Assembly (NCBI GenBank): GCA_902528135.1
Contig: CABZRS010000010.1
Coordinates: forward strand, 1 to 37,349
Direction: 5' to 3'
Length of the DNA: 37,349 nt
Origin: an uncultured Pelagibacteraceae bacterium
GTDB lineage: Bacteria; Pseudomonadota; Alphaproteobacteria; Pelagibacterales; Pelagibacteraceae
Below the pieces are notes generated by a model that had not been told where the DNA came from, did no database searches, and worked only from the letters and a program-made list of their open reading frames with translations. Below, one piece after another: positions 1-8,742 of this stretch. The translations under genes were made by a program, and so were the position numbers. Position 1 is the stretch's first letter, and the number at the start of each line of letters is the position of its first letter.

Positions 1-22
1 TTTGAAAGAACTTCTTATATAA
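1..22 (+). CDS. 3' tail of an upstream gene, possibly adk (partial)
   Basis: The window opens inside or just after another gene. Frame 2 reads L-K-E-L-L-I and stops with TAA at 20-22; frame 1 reads a short peptide and stops with TAA at 28-30. In many alphaproteobacteria adk (adenylate kinase) lies directly before rpsM, and the frame 2 ending looks like the last turn of a C-terminal helix. That is position and taste only, with too few residues to identify a family. The frame and identity both remain open. Confidence 0.25.
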
Positions 23-47
23 AAGGCTAAATTTTTATCTCAATATT

Positions 48-431
48 ATGGCTCGTATAGCAGGTGTAAACATACCACAGAATAAACTAGTAAGAATTGG
101 TTTAACTTACATATTTGGAATTGGTCAAAAAAATTCTAACGATATTTGCAAATCTCTAGATATTCCAAGCACCAAAAGGGTAAATGAACTTAGTGATGAT
201 GAAATTTTAAAAATAAGAGAATTTATTGACCAAAAATTTACTGTCGAAGGTGACCTAAGAAGAGATACATCTTTAAACATTAAAAGATTAATAGACCTTG
301 CCTCATATAGAGGATCAAGACATAGAAAAAAACTACCAGTTAGAGGACAAAGAACTAGGTGTAATGCACGAACACGTAAAGGTAAAGCTATAGCTATAGC
401 AGGAAAAAAATTAACTCCACTAAAAAAATAA
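48..431 (+). CDS. rpsM: 30S ribosomal protein S13
   Basis: S13 sits in the head of the small subunit and contacts the P-site tRNA and the bridge to the large subunit. The protein is 127 aa, close to the family norm. It begins [10 protein letters not shown], has the helix-turn region around [11 protein letters not shown] (residues 23-33), and ends with the basic tail [16 protein letters not shown] (about residues 99-114). The N-terminus matches the family exactly, which fixes the start. One base separates its stop from rpsK, so it is the first complete member of an rpsM-rpsK-rpoA-rplQ unit. Nothing odd is seen. Confidence 0.97.
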   Translation: MARIAGVNIPQNKLVRIGLTYIFGIGQKNSNDICKSLDIPSTKRVNELSDDEILKIREFIDQKFTVEGDLRRDTSLNIKRLIDLASYRGSRHRKKLPVRGQRTRCNARTRKGKAIAIAGKKLTPLKK

Positions 432-432
432 T

Positions 433-876
433 ATGGCGAAAGATAAAACCGAAAATAAAGACCAAATTAAAGAAAATCAATCTAAATCAAAAAAGAGCTC
501 ATATTCAAAAAAGAAAAAAAATAAAAAAAATATTCTTAATGGAATTGCATATGTCCAGTCAACTTTTAATAACACAATAGTTTCGATTGCCGATACTAAT
601 GGAAATGTTATTTCTTGGGCTTCTGCAGGTCAAAAAGGATTTAAAGGATCTAGAAAATCGACACCTTATGCAGCTCAAGTAGCAGCAGACTCCGCAGCAG
701 CAAAAGCATTAGAAGTGGGTATGAAAATATTATCAGTAGAAGTAAAAGGACCAGGCTCTGGAAGAGAGACAGCACTAAGGGCCTTGCAAGCAAGAGGTTT
801 TAAAATAATTTCAATAAAAGACACAACAGCAATGCCACATAATGGATCAAGACCGCCAAAAAAAAGGAGAGTATAA
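433..876 (+). CDS. rpsK: 30S ribosomal protein S11, with Lys-rich N-terminal extension
   Basis: S11 lies on the platform of the small subunit near the 3' end of 16S rRNA and the mRNA exit. The family core begins near residue 37 ([14 protein letters not shown]) and runs through [18 protein letters not shown] to the typical end [13 protein letters not shown]. At 147 aa it is about 18 residues longer than the usual S11. The extra length is an N-terminal stretch (residues 2-35) made mostly of Lys, Ser, Asn and Glu. It is adjacent to rpoA (stop at 874-876, next ATG at 877). The identification is secure; the role of the extension is unknown. Confidence 0.97.
   Translation: MAKDKTENKDQIKENQSKSKKSSYSKKKKNKKNILNGIAYVQSTFNNTIVSIADTNGNVISWASAGQKGFKGSRKSTPYAAQVAADSAAAKALEVGMKILSVEVKGPGSGRETALRALQARGFKIISIKDTTAMPHNGSRPPKKRRV
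864..869 (+). promoter_or_regulatory. Shine-Dalgarno site of rpoA
   Basis: AAGGAG lies seven bases before the rpoA ATG, inside the last codons of rpsK. It is a textbook ribosome binding site in a genome where most starts here have little or none, and it supports the ATG at 877. Confidence 0.6.
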
Positions 877-1905
877 ATGGAAACAACCGAAGTAAATATA
901 AAGAATTGGAAGTCACTTATCAAACCACCAAAACTTGATGTAAATTTAAGTGAAGACAAATCTTATGCTAAAATAATTGCAGAGCCATTAGAAAAAGGTT
1001 ATGGACTAACATTAGGAAACTCATTAAGACGAATTCTTTTATCTTCTATTAGAGGTACAGCGGTTACGGCAATACAAATAGATGGAGTATTACACGAATT
1101 TACTTCTATCAAGGGTGTTAGAGAGGATGTTACAGACATAGTTTTAAATGTAAAATCCCTCGCTTTAAAAAGTAATTCTGAAACTGTAAATAAGTTAATC
1201 CTAGATGCCAAAGGACCAGGTGAAATTAAAGCATCAAATATTCAAACACCTGCTGATATTGAAATTCTTAATCCTGATCTAGTAATTTGTAATTTAGACG
1301 AAAATACAAATTTTCATATGGAAATGACAGTTAATAGTGGAAAAGGCTATGTATCCGCAGAAATTAATAAACCTGAAGAACCACCTTTAGGCTTAATTCC
1401 AATTGACTCACTTTTTAGCCCAGTAAAAAAAGTATCCTACTCAGTCAGCACTGCTAGAGAAGGTAAAGCTCTAGACTACGATAAGTTAATTATGGAAGTT
1501 GAAACAAATGGGTCTATTTCTGCAGAAGACGCTGTAGCTTATTCTGCTAAAATTTTTCAAGATCAACTTAATATGTTTGTGAATTTTGATGAACCTCAGG
1601 AAGTAATAGTAAGAGATCAACCAACAGAACCAGAATTTAATAAAAATTTATTGAGAAAAGTAGATGAATTAGAACTATCAGTTAGATCAATGAATTGCTT
1701 AAAAAATGATAATATAATTTATATTGGTGATTTAGTTCAAAAATCTGAAGGTGAAATGTTAAGAACACCAAACTTTGGAAGAAAGTCACTTAACGAAATT
1801 AAAGAGGTTTTAACAGGAATGTCACTTTATTTAGGGATGGAAATTCCTAATTGGCCTCCAGATAATATTGCAGAGCTATCAAAAAAACTTGAGGAAGCTA
1901 TCTAA
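877..1905 (+). CDS. rpoA: DNA-directed RNA polymerase subunit alpha
   Basis: The alpha subunit forms the dimer on which RNA polymerase assembles, and its C-terminal domain contacts upstream DNA and activators. The 342-aa protein has the complete N-terminal domain, with [20 protein letters not shown] at residues 41-60. A linker of normal length leads to the C-terminal domain from about residue 255 ([16 protein letters not shown], then [16 protein letters not shown]). The stop overlaps the rplQ start by one base (TAATG), so the two are probably translationally coupled. Length and domains are standard. Confidence 0.98.
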   Translation: METTEVNIKNWKSLIKPPKLDVNLSEDKSYAKIIAEPLEKGYGLTLGNSLRRILLSSIRGTAVTAIQIDGVLHEFTSIKGVREDVTDIVLNVKSLALKSNSETVNKLILDAKGPGEIKASNIQTPADIEILNPDLVICNLDENTNFHMEMTVNSGKGYVSAEINKPEEPPLGLIPIDSLFSPVKKVSYSVSTAREGKALDYDKLIMEVETNGSISAEDAVAYSAKIFQDQLNMFVNFDEPQEVIVRDQPTEPEFNKNLLRKVDELELSVRSMNCLKNDNIIYIGDLVQKSEGEMLRTPNFGRKSLNEIKEVLTGMSLYLGMEIPNWPPDNIAELSKKLEEAI

Positions 1906-2351
1906 TGAGACATAAAATGGGCTATAAAAAGTTGAATAGGACCTCAGAGCATAGAAAAGCATTAATAATGAATATGCTTAATTCTCTTGTCAAGTATGAA
2001 CAAATTACTACTACACTTCCAAAAGCAAAAGTATTAAAACCACAGGCTGATAAGTTAATTACCTTAGGTAAAAAAAATTCACTACAAAATACCAGAACAT
2101 TAATTTCTAAGCTTCAAGACGAGGCATCAGCAAGCAAAATTAAAAAAATATTGTCAAAAAGGTATGAAAATAGAAATGGTGGATATACAAGAATAATTAA
2201 AGCAGGTTTCAGATATGGAGATAAAGCTCCTATGGCTGTAATAGAACTTGTAGATCGTGATATAGAAGCGAAAAAAGTAGATAAAAAGAAAGCAGAAAAA
2301 TCTAAAGTAACTGATAAAAAAGTAGACACACCTAAAGAAGCTTCAGCCTAA
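1905..2351 (+). CDS. rplQ: 50S ribosomal protein L17
   Basis: L17 binds 23S rRNA near the tunnel exit on the large subunit. It begins [20 protein letters not shown], the family signature, and keeps the core to about residue 117 (GDKAPMAVIELVDRD). The 148-aa protein carries a C-terminal tail of about 30 residues rich in Lys, Asp and Ala that small L17 proteins lack; tails of this kind do occur in alphaproteobacterial L17. The start overlaps the rpoA stop by one base. It is the last ribosomal gene of the operon. Confidence 0.96.
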   Translation: MRHKMGYKKLNRTSEHRKALIMNMLNSLVKYEQITTTLPKAKVLKPQADKLITLGKKNSLQNTRTLISKLQDEASASKIKKILSKRYENRNGGYTRIIKAGFRYGDKAPMAVIELVDRDIEAKKVDKKKAEKSKVTDKKVDTPKEASA

Positions 2352-2363
2352 ATAACCTTAATT

Positions 2364-3269
2364 ATGAAAAAAACTATCAACGTAGATAATACGTATGCAG
2401 GTATGCGTATTGATAGATTTCTTCGAAAACATTTTGAAACGTTTCCTCAAAGTTTGATTGAGAAAAATCTTAGAAGTGGCAAAATTAAACTTAATAAAAA
2501 AAAAACTAAAAGCTCAACTAAACTTCAAATTAATGATTTGATTGAACTTTACAACCTTGAAATTAAAAGAGAAATTATAAATAAAAAAATAAAATTTAAA
2601 CCTGCAGATAGAATAATTAAGGAAAATGAAGATTTCATAATTGAAAATAATGATGATTTTATTGTTCTTAATAAGCAAGCAGGCATATCTGTTCAAGGTG
2701 GAACAAAATCTAAAAAAAACCTTATAGATATTTTTTCTAAGAGTGATATTTTTAAAGATGATAAGCCTTATTCAGTACATAGACTAGATAAAGAAACTTC
2801 TGGGGTTTTTTTAATAGCAAAAAATAGACAGACGGCACAACAACTCACAACACTGTTTAGATTACGAAAAGTTTATAAGACTTATATTGCAATATGCTAT
2901 GGAGAAATTACTATTAAGGACAAAGGTTCAATAAAAAATAATCTTATAAGATACGATGAAACCAAAGAAATAGTTGAGAATGCAGAGACACATTATGAAA
3001 TTTTAGATAAAAATAATAATTCTACCTTTATTCTACTTAAACCGATCACAGGTAGAAAACATCAATTAAGAAAGCAATTATTTGATTTGGGTCACTCAAT
3101 TATAGGTGACAAAAAATATAATTACTTCAAAATACAAAAGAATAATAAAAATCTTATGCTACATTCTTATGAAATTAAATTTAAAATGAATGAAAAAAAA
3201 TATACATTTCGAGCTACACCACCTGAGTATTTTAGAAATATGCTTAAAGCAAAAAGACTTAATTTTTAA
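2364..3269 (+). CDS. RluC/RluD-family 23S rRNA pseudouridine synthase
   Basis: This enzyme converts specific uridines in rRNA (or tRNA) to pseudouridine. The 301-aa protein has an N-terminal S4 RNA-binding domain (about residues 10-60). The catalytic domain carries the RluA-class motif HRLDKETSG at 139-147 with catalytic Asp142, and the later motif [14 protein letters not shown]. These place it in the RluA/RluC/RluD group, and the S4 domain favours RluC or RluD. RluC is my preferred guess, but the sequence alone does not fix the target positions. It begins 12 bases after rplQ and may be read through from the ribosomal operon. Its 3' end overlaps lipB on the other strand by 11 bases. Confidence 0.88.
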   Translation: MKKTINVDNTYAGMRIDRFLRKHFETFPQSLIEKNLRSGKIKLNKKKTKSSTKLQINDLIELYNLEIKREIINKKIKFKPADRIIKENEDFIIENNDDFIVLNKQAGISVQGGTKSKKNLIDIFSKSDIFKDDKPYSVHRLDKETSGVFLIAKNRQTAQQLTTLFRLRKVYKTYIAICYGEITIKDKGSIKNNLIRYDETKEIVENAETHYEILDKNNNSTFILLKPITGRKHQLRKQLFDLGHSIIGDKKYNYFKIQKNNKNLMLHSYEIKFKMNEKKYTFRATPPEYFRNMLKAKRLNF

Positions 3270-3891
3270 TTTCTTTCAAAAATTTTTCAATTAATATTTC
3301 CGATATATTTTTATATTCTTGTTTTTTAATTTTAATAAGATTTGTAATTTTTTTGTCTTTAATTCCACACGGAATTATTTTTTTGTAAGCATCAAGGTTA
3401 TTTGAAACATTTATTGCAAAACCATGGTATGCGATCCATTTTTTTACTTTAATGCCTATAGCTGCTACTTTTTCAATTTTAATATTATTAACTGTTTTAC
3501 TTTTATGCCAAATACCTACATTTTTTCTATCTGCAAAAACATTAATTTTAAATTCTTTTAATGTATTAATTATAGTATTTTCAACTGATGAAATAAGTTT
3601 TCTAATATTTTTTCCTCTTTTATTTAAATCAATTACAAAATAAAAAACTAACTGGCCTGGTCCATGATATGTTATTTTTCCACCTCTATTTGTTTTGATT
3701 AACTTTATTGATTTATCCAGTAATTCATTATTTTTATAGCTTGTTCCTGCTGTATAAACTTCTTTATGTTCTAAAATCCATATTAGTTCATTGTTTTTTT
3801 TGGCGTGAATTTCATTCAATCTTTTTTCTAATAGTGAAATAGCATTCTCGTATTTTATTGGTTTTATTGACTTTTTTATCTCTATTATCAT
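3259..3891 (-). CDS. lipB: Octanoyl-[acyl carrier protein]:protein N-octanoyltransferase
   Basis: LipB moves the octanoyl chain from ACP to lipoyl domains of 2-oxoacid dehydrogenases and the glycine cleavage H protein, the first step of endogenous lipoate synthesis in the cytoplasm. The 210-aa protein has the signature [15 protein letters not shown] (68-82). The catalytic pair is Lys141 (KVAAIGIKV) and Cys175 (IPCGIK). Length is normal. It is a single gene, divergent from mgtE across 60 bases and convergent with the pseudouridine synthase, with an 11-base overlap of the two 3' ends. Confidence 0.94.
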   Translation of the reverse strand: MIIEIKKSIKPIKYENAISLLEKRLNEIHAKKNNELIWILEHKEVYTAGTSYKNNELLDKSIKLIKTNRGGKITYHGPGQLVFYFVIDLNKRGKNIRKLISSVENTIINTLKEFKINVFADRKNVGIWHKSKTVNNIKIEKVAAIGIKVKKWIAYHGFAINVSNNLDAYKKIIPCGIKDKKITNLIKIKKQEYKNISEILIEKFLKEIKN

Positions 3892-3951
3892 TATAAAATT
3901 GTAATATTAATATTTTGTATTAATAGTGCCAACTAAAATATAGATAAAATT

Positions 3952-5325
3952 ATGACTTTAGTAAAAAAAATTAAAGATAAAAAAGTTAACTTTGAGTTTA
4001 ATAAAGAATTTATAAAGGTTGTAACTGATAAGATTTCTTCTAATGATGCAGAATTTATTACCAATTCTTTCAATGATATGCACCCTGCGGATGCTGCTGA
4101 TATTATTGAACATTTAAGTGAAAAGAATAGAGAAGATTTAATTAAATTAAACAACTTTAAAGTTGATCCTGAAGTATTTGTTGAGCTTAATGAGTCAATA
4201 CAATCTGAATTGATTGCTTATTTATCATCGGAGTCTATTGTCAATATATTAAAAAACTTAGAGTCTGATGATGCAATTAAAATTTTAGAAAATGTTGATG
4301 AAAAAGAAAAGAATACTATTTTAGGATCTCTTCCTCCAAAGGACAGATTTGCTCTTTTAGAAAGTTTAAGTTATCCAGAAGATACAGCAGCGAGAATAAT
4401 GCAAAGAGAATTTACTGCTATACCAAGTAATTGGTCTGTGGGACAGACTATTGATTATTTGAGAGAAAATAAAGAATTACCTGAAGAGTTCCTCGAAATC
4501 TTTATTGTAGATGAAAATTTTAAACCTATAGGAACTGTACCTTCTTCAAAAGTATTAAGAACCCCAAGAGATGCCAAAATGATGTCTATTATGTCAGAGT
4601 CTCAATTACTAATACCTGTTGATATGGATAAAGAGGAAGTTGGAAATTTATTTGAAAATTATAATCTTAGTTCAGCTGCTGTCACTGATAAAAATGATAA
4701 ATTGGTGGGTATGATCGCCTATGACGATGTTTTAACGGTACTCAAAGAAGAGGCTGAAGAAGATGCACTAAGACTTGCAGGAGTAGGAGATGAAGAAATA
4801 ACAGATGGTGTTATTACAAAGACTAAACGCAGATTTAATTGGCTATTATTAAATTTGTTTACAGCTTTCTTAGCTACTTATTGTATTAGCTTATTTGGAG
4901 CTACTATTGAACAGATGGTTGTTTTAGCTTTCTTAATGCCCATTGTTGCTTCTATGGGAGGTAACGCAGGTATGCAAACATTAGCTGTAACTATACGATC
5001 ATTAGCTACTCAAGATTTAACAAAAAATAATTTTACTAACAATATAATCAAAGAATTTAACATAGGTGTTTTAAATGGAATTATCTTTGCAATTATAAGT
5101 TCAGTAATTGTTTATTTTTGGTTTAATGATATTCAGCTTGCATTAATAATATCAATTTCAATGGTTTTAACAATGATAGTTGCTGGACTTTTTGGAATTC
5201 TAATCCCAGTGTCTCTAAAAAAAATTAACATAGATCCTGCTATTTCATCAAGTGTTTTTGTGACTACAATAACCGATGTAATAGGTTTTGTTTCCTTTTT
5301 AGGAGTAGGTGCTTATTTCTTATAA
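3952..5325 (+). CDS. mgtE: Magnesium transporter MgtE
   Basis: MgtE is a Mg2+-gated channel-like importer of the inner membrane. The 457-aa protein has the expected order: an N-terminal superhelical domain with the MHPADAADIIEHL start (43-55), a tandem CBS pair at about 150-265, and a C-terminal membrane domain from about 296 with roughly five hydrophobic segments. The signature PIVASMGGNAGMQT (330-343) lines the pore. The cytosolic domains sense intracellular Mg2+ and close the pore when it is high (family knowledge). The gene stands alone; its stop codon abuts the stop codon of panC with no base between. Confidence 0.95.
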   Translation: MTLVKKIKDKKVNFEFNKEFIKVVTDKISSNDAEFITNSFNDMHPADAADIIEHLSEKNREDLIKLNNFKVDPEVFVELNESIQSELIAYLSSESIVNILKNLESDDAIKILENVDEKEKNTILGSLPPKDRFALLESLSYPEDTAARIMQREFTAIPSNWSVGQTIDYLRENKELPEEFLEIFIVDENFKPIGTVPSSKVLRTPRDAKMMSIMSESQLLIPVDMDKEEVGNLFENYNLSSAAVTDKNDKLVGMIAYDDVLTVLKEEAEEDALRLAGVGDEEITDGVITKTKRRFNWLLLNLFTAFLATYCISLFGATIEQMVVLAFLMPIVASMGGNAGMQTLAVTIRSLATQDLTKNNFTNNIIKEFNIGVLNGIIFAIISSVIVYFWFNDIQLALIISISMVLTMIVAGLFGILIPVSLKKINIDPAISSSVFVTTITDVIGFVSFLGVGAYFL

Positions 5326-6138
5326 CTAATAATTATCAATCAATCTCACATTGTCGATATTATAAGCTACAAAAAGTCTATATTTATTTTTGAAATTGCT
5401 AAGCTTTAAAGTTTTTTCGTCTCTAAATTCTAAATAATCTATTTTAATATTATATTTTTTTTCTAGTTTTTCTTTGTAATTGGGCAAGCTAAGGGCTAAT
5501 TTATAACCTTCGGATTTTGATTTGTATTTTATATTCTTAAGATAAAATGCAATCTTAGAAGCTTTTTTAAGGGAATTTTTTTTTAATAATTTATTACGTG
5601 TTGATAATGCAATATTTCTATTTATTCTGATAGTTGGGCATGGATTGATACGAACCTTAAACTTTTTTGACAGAAATTTTTTTATTAAATATAACTGTTG
5701 ATAATCTTTTTCACCCATATACAAATCTTTTGATTTTATAATAGTCATCAGTCTATTCATGACATTTAAAACACCTTCAAAATGACCGCTTCTGTATTTA
5801 GCGCATAATATCTTATCTTTTTTTTTTAATTTAAATTTCTTAGCTTTAAATTTGTATATATCTTTAGTATTTGGCGTGAACAGATATTCTACATTTAATT
5901 TTTTTAATATATAAATATCTTTCTTAAGATTTCTTGGATATTTTTTAAAATCATCTTTTTTGTTAAATTGAGTAGGATTTACAAAAATACTTACAATAGT
6001 TTTACTTTTTTTATTCTGCGATGCTTTTATTAAAGATTTATGACCGGCATGTATTCCTCCCATAGTAGGCACAAATCCTACATTTTTATAGTCTTTAATC
6101 TCTTTATTTAAATTAAAAATACTTGTAATTATTTTCAT
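5326..6138 (-). CDS. panC: Pantothenate synthetase (pantoate-beta-alanine ligase)
   Basis: PanC condenses pantoate and beta-alanine with ATP, the last step of vitamin B5 synthesis for coenzyme A. The 270-aa protein carries the HIGH-type nucleotide motif PTMGGIHAGH at 24-33, the following FVNPTQFNKKDDFKKYPR segment, and ALSTRN in the second half. It is slightly shorter than the usual 280-290 aa and very Lys-rich. It is transcribed away from galU across only 34 bases. No panB or panD lies next to it, so the rest of the pathway must be elsewhere or beta-alanine and pantoate are obtained another way. Confidence 0.94.
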   Translation of the reverse strand: MKIITSIFNLNKEIKDYKNVGFVPTMGGIHAGHKSLIKASQNKKSKTIVSIFVNPTQFNKKDDFKKYPRNLKKDIYILKKLNVEYLFTPNTKDIYKFKAKKFKLKKKDKILCAKYRSGHFEGVLNVMNRLMTIIKSKDLYMGEKDYQQLYLIKKFLSKKFKVRINPCPTIRINRNIALSTRNKLLKKNSLKKASKIAFYLKNIKYKSKSEGYKLALSLPNYKEKLEKKYNIKIDYLEFRDEKTLKLSNFKNKYRLFVAYNIDNVRLIDNY

Positions 6139-6172
6139 ATTATAAATATATGTTTATAAATAAATTATCTTT

Positions 6173-6988
6173 ATGATTAAACAAGCCATTATTCCACTTG
6201 CAGGACTAGGGACAAGACTTTTGCCTTTAACTAGTGTTTTTGCAAAAGAGCTATTACCTATAAACGGAAAGCCTGGAATTGAGTATATTCTTGATGAATG
6301 TATTGAAGCTGGAATTACAGAAATAATCTTTATAATTTCCAAAAAAAAAGAAATGATAAAAAATTATTTTTATAATGATAAATTTTACAAATCATTAATT
6401 AAAAAAAAAAAAGACCCACGTATAATTAAAGAATACAAAAAAATTTTGAAATACAAAAAAAAAATTAAATTTGTTTATCAAAATAAACCATTAGGTACTG
6501 GTGATGCTGTTTTAAAAACTAAAAAATTTATTAAAAATAAATATTTTTTAATGCTCCTTCCAGATGATTTAATAATGAAAAGAAACTGTTCAAAGGATAT
6601 GATCAAATTACACAATAAATACAAAGGATCTGTGATGGCTAGTATGTCAGTTCAAAAAAATAATGTGAATCGTTGGGGCATATATTCAATATCAAAAAAA
6701 CTAAATAAGCAGAATTTTATAATATCTAATGTTATTGAAAAACCAAGCACAAAAGAAGCGCCATCAAATAATGCAGTAATTGGAAGATATATACTTAACA
6801 GGAATATATTTAAAATTTTAAAAAGACAAAAAAAAGGGAAGGGTGGTGAGATACATATTACTGACTCGATTAAAACAATGATTGATAATAAATCATTATT
6901 TATTGGCCATAAGTTTTCTGGAAAATATTTAGATTGTGGCTCTATGAGTGGTTACATAAATTCAACATTAGAGATTTCAAAATTATGA
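6173..6988 (+). CDS. galU: UTP-glucose-1-phosphate uridylyltransferase
   Basis: GalU makes UDP-glucose from UTP and glucose-1-phosphate, a precursor for cell-surface sugars. The 271-aa protein has the nucleotidyltransferase start LAGLGTRLLPLT (9-20) with Lys25, a GTGDAVL segment, the substrate loop VIEKPSTKEAPSNNAVIGRY, and the end region YLDCGSMSGYINST. It is somewhat shorter than E. coli GalU but all motifs are present. Its stop overlaps the ugd start (ATGA), so the two form an operon making UDP-glucuronate. The coding sequence holds runs of 12 A (6401-6412) and 10 A (6455-6464) without breaking the frame. Confidence 0.93.
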   Translation: MIKQAIIPLAGLGTRLLPLTSVFAKELLPINGKPGIEYILDECIEAGITEIIFIISKKKEMIKNYFYNDKFYKSLIKKKKDPRIIKEYKKILKYKKKIKFVYQNKPLGTGDAVLKTKKFIKNKYFLMLLPDDLIMKRNCSKDMIKLHNKYKGSVMASMSVQKNNVNRWGIYSISKKLNKQNFIISNVIEKPSTKEAPSNNAVIGRYILNRNIFKILKRQKKGKGGEIHITDSIKTMIDNKSLFIGHKFSGKYLDCGSMSGYINSTLEISKL

Positions 6989-8280
6989 AAATATGTATGA
7001 TAGGATCAGGCTACGTGGGGTTAGTCAGTGGTGCATGTTTTGCTGAACTTGGTAATAATGTTATTTGTGTTGATAATAATTCAAATAAAATTTCTAAACT
7101 TAAAAATGGAGAAATTCCTATTTATGAACCAGGATTAGAAGAATTAATTCAAAGAAACGTAAAGCAAAAAAGACTTCAATTTTCAACAAATATATCAAAG
7201 TCAATTATAAAATCAGATATTATATTTATATGTGTTGGTACTCCAACAAAAATTAAATCTAATGATGCAAATTTAAATTATATATTTCAAGTAGTAAAAG
7301 ATTTAAAAAAGAATTTAAACAAATATAAAATAATTGTTACTAAATCTACAGTGCCAGTAACAACTGGTGACAAAATTCAGAAATTATTAACAACTAAAAC
7401 AAATAAAAAATTATTTGATGTTGTTTCCAATCCAGAATTTCTAAGAGAAGGCGAAGCTATCAGAGATTTTATGTTTCCTGATCGAGTTGTAGTCGGGACA
7501 AATAGCAAAAAGGCAAATAATGTTCTAAAAAATTTATATTCTCCAATTATCAAAAAAAAGGGTAGATATTTTAATACATCAAGACGTGCAGCAGAGATTA
7601 TAAAATATGCAGCTAATTCTTTTCTAGCAACAAAAATTACTTTTATTAATGAAATTGCAAATTTATGTGAAAAACTTAACGTTGACGTTACAGATGTTTC
7701 GTTAGCTATCGGAACTGATGAAAGAATAGGTGCAAGATTTTTAAGAGCAGGACCAGGTTATGGTGGTTCTTGTTTTCCAAAAGATACTCGTGCTTTAGTG
7801 TCTACTTCTAAAAAATTTAAAACTAATTTATCTATAGTAAAATCAACAATTAGCTCTAATGAAAATAGATACAAATATTTATTAACTAAAATTAAAGAAA
7901 TTTTGAATAATAATCTGAAAAGTAAGAAAATTACCTTTTTAGGTGTTACTTTCAAGGCTGGTACTGATGACATGAGGGACTCAGCATCTCTAAAATTAAT
8001 TCCCTATTTAATCAAAAAAGGTGCAAAAGTTTCTTACTATGAACCAACAGGTATTAAAAAAGATTTTGATAAAAAAAAAGTGGTTTATTTTAATAATATC
8101 AAAGATGCATGTAAAAATAGTGACCTTTTAATCATTCACACAGAGTGGAATGAGTTTAAACAGCTAAACTTTAATGGGTTAAAAAATAAGAAAAAATTTA
8201 AGATTTATGATTTAAGAAATTTATATTCACCCCAAAAAATGAAAAATAAAAATATCGATTACTTTAGCATAGGAAGATAA
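6985..8280 (+). CDS. ugd: UDP-glucose 6-dehydrogenase
   Basis: Ugd oxidises UDP-glucose to UDP-glucuronate with two NAD+, feeding lipopolysaccharide or polysaccharide sugars. I start it at the ATG at 6985, which overlaps the galU stop by four bases and gives MKICMIGSGYVGLVSG, the expected Rossmann start. An in-frame ATG at 6934 would add 17 residues ahead of the fold and lies inside galU. In the 431-aa product the catalytic Cys is about residue 263 in GPGYGGSCFPKDTRAL, and VSNPEFLREGEAI is present. The stop abuts that of the RidA-family gene with no base between. Confidence 0.94.
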   Translation: MKICMIGSGYVGLVSGACFAELGNNVICVDNNSNKISKLKNGEIPIYEPGLEELIQRNVKQKRLQFSTNISKSIIKSDIIFICVGTPTKIKSNDANLNYIFQVVKDLKKNLNKYKIIVTKSTVPVTTGDKIQKLLTTKTNKKLFDVVSNPEFLREGEAIRDFMFPDRVVVGTNSKKANNVLKNLYSPIIKKKGRYFNTSRRAAEIIKYAANSFLATKITFINEIANLCEKLNVDVTDVSLAIGTDERIGARFLRAGPGYGGSCFPKDTRALVSTSKKFKTNLSIVKSTISSNENRYKYLLTKIKEILNNNLKSKKITFLGVTFKAGTDDMRDSASLKLIPYLIKKGAKVSYYEPTGIKKDFDKKKVVYFNNIKDACKNSDLLIIHTEWNEFKQLNFNGLKNKKKFKIYDLRNLYSPQKMKNKNIDYFSIGR

Positions 8281-8742
8281 TTAATTAATTTCAAATATTG
8301 CATCAACTTCAACTGCAACACCTAAAGGTAAACTATTAGTACTTACAGCAGCTCGTGTGTGCGTGCCATTACTACCAAAAACATCTTTAATTAAGTCTGA
8401 TGCCCCATTAATTACTTTTGGTTGTTCGATAAAGTCGTCAGTCGAATTAACAAAACCTGTTAATTTAATACATGATTTAATTTTTGATAAATCATCTGAG
8501 CATGCTTTTTTAGCCTGAGCAATTATATTTAATGCACAACTTTGTGCTGCTTTGTAAGCTTGTTCTGTATTAAAGTCTTTTCCGACTTTTCCCTTAATTA
8601 ATTTACCATCAGCATCGATTGATATTTGTCCAGAAATAAAAAGTAAATTTCCAGAAATTTTTGTAGCAACATATGAACCAACTGGATCAGTTGCTTTAGG
8701 TAAAACTAAACCCATTTCTTCTAATTTTGTATCAATAGACAT
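8281..8742 (-). CDS. RidA/YjgF-family protein
   Basis: RidA-family proteins are trimeric and many hydrolyse reactive enamine/imine intermediates made by PLP enzymes. The 153-aa protein shows the family fold: LLFISGQISIDADGKLIKG early, and THTRAAVSTNSLPLGVAVEV near the end, with the conserved Arg that holds the substrate carboxylate. It is longer than E. coli RidA (128 aa) and resembles the longer subfamily, whose substrates are less certain, so I give no symbol. Its start overlaps the topA stop by one base, so it is probably co-transcribed as the last gene of the leftward unit. Confidence 0.87.
   Translation of the reverse strand: MSIDTKLEEMGLVLPKATDPVGSYVATKISGNLLFISGQISIDADGKLIKGKVGKDFNTEQAYKAAQSCALNIIAQAKKACSDDLSKIKSCIKLTGFVNSTDDFIEQPKVINGASDLIKDVFGSNGTHTRAAVSTNSLPLGVAVEVDAIFEIN

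Noticed and set aside
675-959. Open frame on the minus strand under rpsK/rpoA
   Set aside because: It lies fully across two conserved genes on the other strand, resembles no family and follows from their codon use.
3915-3944. Possible mgtE promoter (TTGTAT, 18 bases, TATAGA)
   Set aside because: The match is weak, and chance matches are very common in this AT-rich spacer.
6934-6984. Longer ugd start 51 bases upstream
   Set aside because: It adds residues before the Rossmann fold and lies in galU; the ATG at 6985 fits both the family and the ATGA overlap.
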